A program made the position numbers and the translations under genes. This document shows positions 1 through 5,829 of a stretch of DNA of 12,212 nt, one piece after another. Below the pieces are notes generated by a model. That model worked only from the letters and a program-made list of their open reading frames with translations, was not told the origin of the DNA and made no database searches. How positions within the stretch are numbered: the stretch's first letter is position 1; each line of letters begins with the position of its first letter. Location of the stretch: assembly GCA_964586775.1 (NCBI GenBank), contig CAZPJD010000193.1, forward strand, positions 1-12,212, read 5' to 3'. The DNA comes from JADLEX01 sp964586775. Lineage in GTDB: Bacteria > Lernaellota > Lernaellaia > JACKCT01.

Positions 1-942
1 CGCGTGCTCGAGCGCGCGCTCGTCGAATTGCAGGAGGCGTTTCAGGACGCCGAAAAGCGATTTGCCCACGTGGTCAAGGTGGCGCGCACGCAATTGCAGG
101 ACGCCGTGCTGACGACGCTCGGCCGCGAGATGGGCGCTTACGCCGAGGCGTTCAACCGCGACCGTTGGCGTGTGTCGAAGTGCGAGGAGCGGCTGCGCGT
201 GGTGAACCTCGGCGGCACCGCGATCGGCACGGGCATCGCCGCGCCTCGCGCCTACATCTTTCGCGCGACCGACGAACTGCGCGCGATCACGGGTTTCGGC
301 CTCGCGCGCGCGGAGAACCTCGTCGAGGCGACGCAAAACGCCGACGCCTTTGTCGAGGTGTCTGGCATCCTTAAGGCTTGCGCGACGAATTTGCTGAAGA
401 TTGCGAACGACCTGCGCCTCATGTCGTCGGGGCCGGCGGCGGGGCTGGGCGAGATCGCGCTGCCGCCGATGCAGGCGGGCTCGTCCATCATGCCGGGCAA
501 GGTGAATTCCGTGATTCCCGAGGCGGTCGCCATCGCGGCGATGAGCGCGATCGCGAACGACGGCGCGGTGACGCAGGCGTGCGCGGCGGGGAATCTGGAA
601 CTCAACGCGTTTTTGCCGCTGGTCGCCGACGCGCTGCTCGAATCGATCGATCTGCTCGCGAACGCATGCGAGGCGCTGTCGAGACGGTGCGTGCGTGGGA
701 TCGAGGCGCGCGAGGATGTCTGCCGAGCGCATGTCGAAGGCTCCGTCGCGTGCGCCACGGCCCTCGTCGCTCGCATCGGTTATGAGGCCGCGAGCGCGAT
801 CGCCAAAGAGGCGACGGCGCGCGCCAAGTCCGTGCGCGACATCGTTCGCGAACGCGCGTTGATGACCGACGTCGAGTTCGACGCACTCATCTCGCCCGAG
901 GCCGTCTGTCGCCTTGGCTCGCCGGACGGGGCATTGTCATGA
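1..942 (+). CDS. aspA: Aspartate ammonia-lyase-like protein (5'-truncated)
   Basis: This is the C-terminal two-thirds of an aspartase/fumarase superfamily lyase. The frame is open from base 1, so the true start lies upstream; about 313 residues of a family that is usually near 470 are present. The superfamily signature GSSIMPGKVN lies at 478-507 and carries the catalytic-loop serine. Upstream are RTQLQDAV and NLGGTAIGTG blocks. The stretch ENLVEATQNADAFVEVSG resembles aspartases more than class II fumarases. Aspartases split L-aspartate into fumarate and ammonia in the cytoplasm. The residue after the signature is Ser where Pro is usual (KVNSV instead of KVNPV). The stop TGA overlaps the hydF ATG by 4 bp (ATGA), which implies translational coupling. 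Lyases of this type recur beside hydrogenase maturation genes, so a role in ammonia supply for H-cluster assembly is plausible but inferred. The family call is firm; the exact substrate is less certain. Confidence 0.85.
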   Translation, partial: RVLERALVELQEAFQDAEKRFAHVVKVARTQLQDAVLTTLGREMGAYAEAFNRDRWRVSKCEERLRVVNLGGTAIGTGIAAPRAYIFRATDELRAITGFGLARAENLVEATQNADAFVEVSGILKACATNLLKIANDLRLMSSGPAAGLGEIALPPMQAGSSIMPGKVNSVIPEAVAIAAMSAIANDGAVTQACAAGNLELNAFLPLVADALLESIDLLANACEALSRRCVRGIEAREDVCRAHVEGSVACATALVARIGYEAASAIAKEATARAKSVRDIVRERALMTDVEFDALISPEAVCRLGSPDGALS

Positions 943-2177
943 CGAGTGCGCCCAAAAGTATGCGCCTGCACATCGGCATCTTCGGGCGGCGAAACGTCGG
1001 CAAGTCGAGCCTGCTAAACGCAATCACGCGGCAAGATGTGTCGCTGGTCTCGCCGGTCGCGGGCACGACGACGGACCCCGTGGAAAAGCCAATGGAGCTG
1101 CTGCCGCTCGGCCCCGTGCTCTTCATCGACACGGCGGGGATCGACGACGAGGGCGCGCTCGGCGAGGAGCGCGCGAAACGCACCCGGCGCGTGTTCGAAC
1201 GCACGGATCTGGGCATCATCGTCACCGACGGCGCGTGGGGCGCGTTCGAGGAGTCGTTGCGCGGTGAACTCGAGCGTCGCGGTGCTCCGATCGTCGTTGC
1301 GTTCAGCAAGTGCGATCTCGCGGGATTGGACGAGGCGCTGATCGAACGACTTCGCGCTGAAGGCGCGCACATCGCGGTGACGTCGGCGACGCGCGGCTTG
1401 GGGCTTGGGGAACTGCGTCAGGCGATCCTCGACGCCGCGCCCGCGGATTTCGTCGACCCGCCGTCAATCCTCTCGGATTTGGTCGGGCCGGGGAAGGTCG
1501 CCGTGCTCGTCGTGCCGATCGACAAGGAAGCGCCGCGCGGCCGGCTGATCCTGCCGCAGGTGCAGTCGATCCGCGATCTGCTCGACGGCGACGCGATGGC
1601 GCTGGTGGTCAAGGAACGCGAGCTGCGCACGGCGCTCGAACGGTTGCGGGAGCCGCCCGCGCTGGTCGTCACCGATTCGCAGGCGTTTCTCAAGGTCGCG
1701 GGGGACACACCGCCCGGCACGCCCATGACCAGCTTTTCGATTCTTTTTTCGCGTGCCAAGGGCGACCTGACGACCCAGATCGAGGGTGCGGCGGCGATCG
1801 ACCGACTACGCGTCGGGGATCGCGTGCTCGTGTGCGAGGCGTGTACGCACCATCCGATCGGCGAGGACATCGGCCGCGTCAAGCTGCCGCGTTGGCTCAC
1901 GCAGTACGTCGGCGGAAAGCTCGACTTCGAGACGGTGCAGGGGCGCGACTTCCCCGACGATCTCTCGGCGTATCGCCTCGTGATTCACTGCGGGGCGTGC
2001 ATGCTCAATCGCCGCGAGATGCTCTCGCGCATTTGGCGCGCGCGCTCGGCGGGGGTGCCCATCACCAACTACGGCCTTGCGATCGCGTTCAGCCTCGGCG
2101 TCTTCGAGCGGGCCCTGGAGCCGTTTCCCGGCGCGCGGATGGCGTTTCTTGCGGGAAGGAGCGCCGCGCATGCCTGA
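939..2177 (+). CDS. hydF: [FeFe]-hydrogenase maturation GTPase HydF
   Basis: HydF is the cytoplasmic scaffold that carries the 2Fe precursor made by HydE and HydG and loads it into apo-hydrogenase. The 412-residue length fits the family. The N-terminal GTPase domain shows a P-loop GRRNVGKS at 16-23, the loop PVAGTTTDPV near 39-48, DTAG at 64-67, SKCD at 123-126 in place of the usual NKxD, and TSA at 148-150. The C-terminal cluster domain has C302-x-H304, then 45 residues, then H350-C351-x-x-C354. This matches the HydF iron-sulfur motif CxH...HCxxC. The ATG at 939 is chosen because it overlaps the upstream stop as ATGA and has a purine-rich GGACGGGG nearby; ATG 960 would leave little room before the P-loop. 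The end overlaps hydE by 8 bp. The identification is very secure. Confidence 0.97.
   Translation: MTSAPKSMRLHIGIFGRRNVGKSSLLNAITRQDVSLVSPVAGTTTDPVEKPMELLPLGPVLFIDTAGIDDEGALGEERAKRTRRVFERTDLGIIVTDGAWGAFEESLRGELERRGAPIVVAFSKCDLAGLDEALIERLRAEGAHIAVTSATRGLGLGELRQAILDAAPADFVDPPSILSDLVGPGKVAVLVVPIDKEAPRGRLILPQVQSIRDLLDGDAMALVVKERELRTALERLREPPALVVTDSQAFLKVAGDTPPGTPMTSFSILFSRAKGDLTTQIEGAAAIDRLRVGDRVLVCEACTHHPIGEDIGRVKLPRWLTQYVGGKLDFETVQGRDFPDDLSAYRLVIHCGACMLNRREMLSRIWRARSAGVPITNYGLAIAFSLGVFERALEPFPGARMAFLAGRSAAHA
2153..2161 (+). promoter_or_regulatory. Shine-Dalgarno that fixes the hydE start
   Basis: GGGAAGGAG lies inside the 3' end of hydF, 8 nt before the ATG at 2170. It is the best ribosome binding site in this operon. 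It selects ATG 2170 over the in-frame ATG at 2077, which would need a 101-bp overlap with hydF. Confidence 0.75.
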
Positions 2178-3258
2178 AGCGCGAATTCCCATCGATTTTT
2201 CCGATCGCGCGCAAATCGAGGCATGGCTGCGCACGGAAGATCCGATTCTGCTCGAGGAACTGTGGACGTGCGCCGACGAAACGCGACGTGCGCACGTGGG
2301 CGACGCCGTTCACCTTCGCGGGCTCGTCGAGATCTCGAATCACTGCGTGCGACAGTGCCTGTACTGCGGCATCCGCGCTGGCCACCGCGAACTCGCGCGG
2401 TATCGGCTGACGACGGACGAGGTGCTCGAGTGCGCGCACGAGGCGGTGCGTCGCGGGTATGGAACGCTGGTCGTGCAGTCGGGTGAAGACCCCGAATGGA
2501 CGCGCGGGCGCGTGTGCGAATTGATCCGGCGTGTCAAAGCCGAAACCGGCCTCGCGGTGACGCTCTCGCTCGGCGAGCGAGGCGAAGACGAAGTCTTGGA
2601 GTGGAGAAGGGCCGGCGCGGATCGCTATCTTCTGCGTTTCGAGACGTCGGACCGGGCGCTCTTTGCAAAGATTCACCCGAATCGCGCGGGACTCGCGAGC
2701 GATCGCATCGAGAGCCTGCGTCGGTTGCGCGAACTGGGATTCGAGATCGGCGGCGGCGTGATGGTCGGCATTTCCGGTCAGTCGTACGTGAGCCTTGCCG
2801 AGGACGTACTGATCTTTCGCGAACTCGACCTTGACATGATCGGCGTGGGGCCGTTTCTCGCGCATCCCCAAACGCCGATGGGGCGCGGCGAAGTCGCGCC
2901 GCTGCCCGCGGGGGATCAGGTTCCGGCGACGAAGGAGATGACCTGCAAGGTTGTCGCGCTCGCGCGTCTAGCTTGTCCCGATGCGAATATCCCCAGCACC
3001 ACGGCGCTCGCCACGCTGGCGAAAGAGCGCGGGCGAGAACTCGGCCTCGCGCGGGGGGCGAATGTGGTGATGCCGAATCTGACGCCATTCGGGTATCGCC
3101 GCATGTACGAAATCTATCCGGCGAAGTCGTGCATCGACGAAGACCCGGTCGATTTTAACGCGCAACTGATCGAAAGGATCCGCGCGATCGGCCGCGAGGT
3201 GGGGGAAGGCCCCGGCGCATCGCCCGCTTTGCGGCGCCGTTACCCGGCGGTCTCCTGA
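2170..3258 (+). CDS. hydE: [FeFe]-hydrogenase maturation radical SAM enzyme HydE
   Basis: HydE is a radical SAM enzyme that processes the iron-cysteine-carbonyl product of HydG on the way to the 2Fe subcluster of the H-cluster. The 362-residue protein has the cluster-binding motif C59-VRQ-C63-LY-C66, followed by GIR, as is typical of HydE and its biotin-synthase-like relatives. Later blocks (LRFETSD, GGGVMVGISGQ, DMIGVGPFLAHP, NVVMPNLTP) also fit HydE. The tail MYEIYPAKSCIDED holds a single cysteine, so the optional second cluster of some HydE proteins appears absent; that cluster is known to be dispensable. The start at 2170 has a good Shine-Dalgarno and an 8-bp overlap with hydF (ATGCCTGA). 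The 3' end overlaps the convergent ATP-grasp gene by 19 bp. HydG is not in the window. Confidence 0.96.
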   Translation: MPEARIPIDFSDRAQIEAWLRTEDPILLEELWTCADETRRAHVGDAVHLRGLVEISNHCVRQCLYCGIRAGHRELARYRLTTDEVLECAHEAVRRGYGTLVVQSGEDPEWTRGRVCELIRRVKAETGLAVTLSLGERGEDEVLEWRRAGADRYLLRFETSDRALFAKIHPNRAGLASDRIESLRRLRELGFEIGGGVMVGISGQSYVSLAEDVLIFRELDLDMIGVGPFLAHPQTPMGRGEVAPLPAGDQVPATKEMTCKVVALARLACPDANIPSTTALATLAKERGRELGLARGANVVMPNLTPFGYRRMYEIYPAKSCIDEDPVDFNAQLIERIRAIGREVGEGPGASPALRRRYPAVS

Positions 3259-4400
3259 ATCATTTGCTCGGCTTCGATGAGCGGTTCGAGCGACGGATCG
3301 CGCAGCAGGAACATCTCGTCGCCCATCGCGCCCGCAAACGCCTCGGGCATCTCGCGGTGCAGAATGAGTCGGTCGCCGAGGGCAGAGCGAATTTCATCGA
3401 CGCCGTATCGGTGGGGCGTTTCGTGGCGACGCCCAACGTACATCACGTGGTAGCGGCGCTCGTAGGTGAAGTCGGGGACCGTTCCGTCGGCCATCACGCG
3501 CGCCCACAGGTCGTAGACGTCGCCCTCGATCGCGTAGTTCATCATGTCCGTCGTGAAGCCGCCGGGCGGGCGCACGTTGACCTCGAGCGCGATGAAGTCG
3601 TCTTCGGTCTCGAAAAACTCGATGTGGAAGAACCGCTCGCGAATCCCGAACGCGGCGATGGTCCTGCGCCCATAGTCCTCGAGCTTGAGCGGGATCTCGC
3701 GGCGCGTGTAGTAGTGAAGCGGCAACCGCTCGTTCACGATCTCCATGATGCCCGCGCTGTAGATGTTCGAGATGCAAAACACGATGCGCCCGTCGCGATC
3801 GACCAGGCCGTCGAAACTGCCGAGTTTGCCCTTCGCGAATTTCTCGACGACGTACCCGGAGAGGCCATCCGCGAGCGCCGCGTCGAGTTCGCCCACGTTC
3901 CCCACTTTGTAGGTCTTCGCCGCGCCCACGCCGGTGTCGGGCTTGATCACGAGCGGATATCCGTGCTTTTTCGCGAACACCATGGCCTGCGCCGCCGTGG
4001 CGAACGAGGTGCCCTCGGTGCATGGCACCCCCGCCGAGCGAAAGACGTCGCGCATGGCGGACTTGCTGCGGTTGCGCGCCGTGTCGGCGGGTTTCTGGCC
4101 AAAGACGTTGAAGTTTTCGCGCAGCCGCGCCTCGACCTCCAGCCAGTGCTCGTTGAGCGAATCGATGCGATCGATTTTGCCGTGCCGCGCGGTGAGGTGG
4201 CCGAGGGCGCGGATCATTGCGTCGTCGTTTTCCATGTCGGGAACGTAGACGTAGTCGGCAAGCGCGCCGGCGAGTTCGGGGCGAAGTGCCTCATGCGGCG
4301 CGTCGCCCACGCCGAGAACGTTGATGCCGCGTCGCCGCGCCGCCACGCAGAACAGATGGTACTGCGGCGGAAAGTGCGGCGAGACAAAGACCAGGTTCAT
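3240..4400 (-). CDS. ATP-grasp domain protein, carboxylate-amine ligase-like
   Basis: This is a 386-residue ATP-grasp protein of the carbamoyl-phosphate-synthase/biotin-carboxylase fold group. An N-terminal Rossmann-like preATP-grasp region (1-100, beginning MNLVFVSPHFPPQ) precedes the ATP-binding core. Visible elements are YPLVIKPDTGVGAAK (148-162, with K153), the adenine-contact strand VVEKF (184-188), and the metal-binding set E261, E273 and N275 in HIEFF and ALEVNVRPPGG. Such enzymes activate a carboxylate as an acyl phosphate and join it to an amine or thiol. The substrate cannot be read from sequence, and no carrier peptide or partner enzyme lies beside it. ATG 4400 is preferred to the in-frame GTG at 4412 because the predicted transcript starts near 4419. 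It has its own promoter and converges on hydE. Alternative roles include peptide or amino-acid ligase. Confidence 0.85.
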   Translation of the reverse strand: MNLVFVSPHFPPQYHLFCVAARRRGINVLGVGDAPHEALRPELAGALADYVYVPDMENDDAMIRALGHLTARHGKIDRIDSLNEHWLEVEARLRENFNVFGQKPADTARNRSKSAMRDVFRSAGVPCTEGTSFATAAQAMVFAKKHGYPLVIKPDTGVGAAKTYKVGNVGELDAALADGLSGYVVEKFAKGKLGSFDGLVDRDGRIVFCISNIYSAGIMEIVNERLPLHYYTRREIPLKLEDYGRRTIAAFGIRERFFHIEFFETEDDFIALEVNVRPPGGFTTDMMNYAIEGDVYDLWARVMADGTVPDFTYERRYHVMYVGRRHETPHRYGVDEIRSALGDRLILHREMPEAFAGAMGDEMFLLRDPSLEPLIEAEQMIQETAG

Positions 4401-4425
4401 GGCACACCCCACGCGAAAAGAAAAA

Positions 4426-4455
4426 ATTATGGCGAGACGCGCTCGCGTCCGTCAA
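4426..4455 (-). promoter_or_regulatory. sigma70-type promoter of the ATP-grasp gene
   Basis: On the minus strand, TTGACG (4455-4450) and CATAAT (4431-4426) each match the consensus at five of six bases and are separated by 18 bp. The predicted start near 4419 leaves a leader of about 19 nt before ATG 4400. This is the best promoter in the window. Confidence 0.6.
4436..4449. promoter_or_regulatory. Palindrome filling the promoter spacer (operator candidate)
   Basis: GACGCGAGCGCGTC is a perfect 14-bp inverted repeat (6-bp arms, 2-bp centre). It lies entirely between the -35 and -10 hexamers of the ATP-grasp promoter, where a repressor or a MerR-type regulator would bind. As RNA from the upstream gene it could also form a hairpin followed, 9 nt later, by a run of six T, so a weak terminator for the repeat-protein gene is an alternative reading. 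Confidence 0.4.
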
Positions 4456-4472
4456 GTTCGGTGTGAAATTCG

Positions 4473-5390
4473 TCAGGGTTCGTCGGACAGCTCGGCGGTG
4501 GGCGCGGGATATTCGTTGCCGGAACGAACGACGCCATCGGCGTCTGGAGCGCTCTCAGTCATCGTGTGGACCTTGGCGCCTTCATCCGTGCACGCGCCCT
4601 TGAAGATCGTCGAAGTGGACGAGCCGTCCTTGCCGAATTCATCGTTCACGCACATGTCGGTCGTGCCGTCGCAAGCGTCGTCGGTAGTCGTGCGGTTCAG
4701 GCGGCCTTCGGCGTCATAGCTCTTGGCGAGGCACGAGTCGTCGGTGCCGTCGCAGCCTTTATCGGTCGTCTGCGAGATCACCTGCGCGTTGTCGCCGTAG
4801 GTCAGCCGCGTGCAGACGTCGGGCACGCCGTCGCAGCCGATATCGACGACGGTCGCCGTCGGCAGCCCTTCGTCGTTCACCTCGTGCGTCATACAGTCGG
4901 GAGCTTCGGCGCGATCGTTGTCGCAGCCGTGATCGACGAGCGTTCGGACTTCGTTGCCCCATGCGTCGAAGGTCGAACGCGTACACTCCTCGATGTCGCC
5001 ATCGCACCCGTGATCGGATTCGACGCGGATCAGGTTGCCCGCGCCGTCGTAAACGTAGTTGGTGCAAAAGTCCCACGATCCGTCGCAGGCGGCGTCATAC
5101 CGCGTGCCCAGCAGCCCGCCATCGGGGGCGTAGAACTCCTGCGAACACGACTCGGATTTCGCGAAACGGCGCGCCGGGGTCGGACGCGGCGTCGCAGGGG
5201 ACGTGTCGGTGGGTTCTGCGGGCTCGTTGCGAATCTCCCGCCCGTCAGGTTGATCGGCGTTCGTCGCGATCGCCGGAGCGGCTTCGGAAGGCGGGGGTGG
5301 GAGCGGGGGAGACGGAGACTTCCCTGCCCAAAAGGAGAGCAGGAGCAGCACCGCGGCCGCCGCGATCAAGTAGCGGAATCCCTTTCGCAT
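4473..5390 (-). CDS. Exported or membrane-anchored protein with seven Cys-paired 27-residue repeats
   Basis: I do not recognise a named gene. The 305-residue protein starts with a basic tip and a hydrophobic segment (residues 7-22), with no lipobox cysteine, so it is either a signal anchor or a Sec signal. A Pro/Ala/Glu-rich linker follows to about residue 80. Residues 82-273 are seven tandem units of 27 residues; the third has 30. The pattern is C at position 1, often Tyr or Phe at 6, Gly at 10, Asp at 18, C at 21 in CDG, and Asp near 26. The aromatic-Asp-x-x-Gly part recalls YD/RHS repeats, and the DxxCDGxxD part recalls Ca-binding Asp-rich loops. Two cysteines per unit suggest disulfides outside the cytoplasm. 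The tail (274-305) is acidic and low in complexity. The start has no clear Shine-Dalgarno. It lies 85 bp downstream of the small membrane-protein gene on the same strand. Confidence 0.8.
   Translation of the reverse strand: MRKGFRYLIAAAAVLLLLSFWAGKSPSPPLPPPPSEAAPAIATNADQPDGREIRNEPAEPTDTSPATPRPTPARRFAKSESCSQEFYAPDGGLLGTRYDAACDGSWDFCTNYVYDGAGNLIRVESDHGCDGDIEECTRSTFDAWGNEVRTLVDHGCDNDRAEAPDCMTHEVNDEGLPTATVVDIGCDGVPDVCTRLTYGDNAQVISQTTDKGCDGTDDSCLAKSYDAEGRLNRTTTDDACDGTTDMCVNDEFGKDGSSTSTIFKGACTDEGAKVHTMTESAPDADGVVRSGNEYPAPTAELSDEP
4572..5147 (-). repeat. 81-bp period coding repeats (seven units)
   Basis: These bases encode the seven repeat units of the Cys-rich protein. The most constant DNA block is the part encoding CDG, seen on the + strand as CCGTCGCAGCC-like text recurring about every 81 bp (for example near 4747, 4829 and 4920). 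One unit carries a 9-bp insertion. Divergence between units is high outside this core, so the array looks old rather than recently expanded. Confidence 0.8.
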
Positions 5391-5416
5391 GCATCCATGT
5401 TTGGCGTTTTTTCAAC

Positions 5417-5446
5417 AGGACGCAACGTCCTCGATCGACTCGATCG
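5417..5446. promoter_or_regulatory. Two abutting inverted repeats upstream of the repeat-protein gene
   Basis: AGGACG-CAA-CGTCCT (5417-5431) is a perfect 6-bp-arm hairpin. CGATCGA-C-TCGATCG (5432-5446) is a perfect 7-bp-arm palindrome directly next to it. Both fall in the 85-bp gap between the small membrane gene and the repeat-protein gene. On the transcribed strand the following bases are A-rich, not T-rich, so these do not look like intrinsic terminators. An operator or an RNA stem in the leader is possible. Confidence 0.35.
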
Positions 5447-5475
5447 GGCTGATGCGCGAGCGCCAAGGACGAGGA

Positions 5476-5661
5476 TCAGTCGAGCTTGCCGCCCTTTTCC
5501 TCAAGCTTTTTCGCGGCGCGAACCAGCGTGGTCATGATGCCGCCGCCGACGAGGCCGCCGAGGATGCAGCCGACGACGGCTCCGTGCGGTCCGAAGGTCG
5601 CGTTTCCCCCGATGCCGCCGAGCAGAAATCCGATTAGAACGCCGATGAGGATGGGTGCCAT
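5476..5661 (-). CDS. Small glycine-zipper membrane protein
   Basis: This is a 61-residue protein of unknown function. Residues 3-19 and about 26-44 form two hydrophobic, glycine-rich helices (GVLIGFLLGGIGG and GAVVGCILGGLVGGG) with GxxxG spacing, the pattern of glycine-zipper membrane proteins. The end (RAAKKLEEKGGKLD) is charged and probably cytoplasmic. One cysteine (C32) sits in the second helix. The ATG at 5661 is chosen because GGAG lies 8 nt upstream and the protein then begins exactly at the first helix; a longer upstream reading frame exists but would cross the promoter. Its gene is the first downstream of the predicted promoter, with the Cys-repeat gene 85 bp further on. It may self-assemble in the inner membrane, as an inference from the zipper pattern. 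Confidence 0.7.
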   Translation of the reverse strand: MAPILIGVLIGFLLGGIGGNATFGPHGAVVGCILGGLVGGGIMTTLVRAAKKLEEKGGKLD

Positions 5662-5829
5662 TTCCACGACTCCAAGTGAACCGCAAATCCATTCGGGGCC
5701 TTTTGCCACCGTATGAAAAAATTGTACCCATCCGAACGAAAACCGGCAAGCGCTCTCGCGCGTTTTGGAAGGTTGGGTCACAATTCTCGAAATCGTTAAC
5801 CCTTTAGCCTCGGCGGGTGTCCGATACGC
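5662..5829. other. Divergent intergenic region, small membrane gene / DUF1800
   Basis: These 168 bp are richer in A and T than the flanking genes. They hold the minus-strand promoter described separately. On the + side I see only poor hexamers (such as TTGGGT at 5773-5778 and TTAACC at 5796-5801) and no Shine-Dalgarno before the ATG at 5830, so the DUF1800 promoter is unresolved. Confidence 0.6.
5721..5749 (-). promoter_or_regulatory. Candidate promoter of the small membrane-protein gene
   Basis: On the minus strand TTGCCG (5749-5744) and TACAAT (5726-5721) are separated by 17 bp. The -35 matches four of six consensus bases and the -10 matches five of six. The expected start near 5714 gives a leader of about 50 nt ending at the GGAG (5673-5670) before ATG 5661. 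It could also drive the Cys-repeat gene downstream. Confidence 0.5.

Noticed and set aside
1..942. Class II fumarase as identity of the first gene
   Set aside because: The superfamily signature is shared, but the block ENLVEATQNADAFVEVSG and the hyd context favour an aspartase-type lyase.
3264..4466. 400-codon open frame on the + strand opposite the ATP-grasp gene
   Set aside because: It is antisense to a well-conserved protein, has no recognisable domain, and arises from the high-GC codon pattern of the opposite strand.
4572..5147. Regular repeats of about 81 bp as a possible CRISPR array or VNTR
   Set aside because: The units are in frame, diverged at DNA level and conserved at protein level, with no identical repeats separated by unique spacers.
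5417..5431. Hairpin before the repeat-protein gene as an intrinsic terminator
   Set aside because: On the transcribed strand it is followed by A-rich sequence rather than a T-run.
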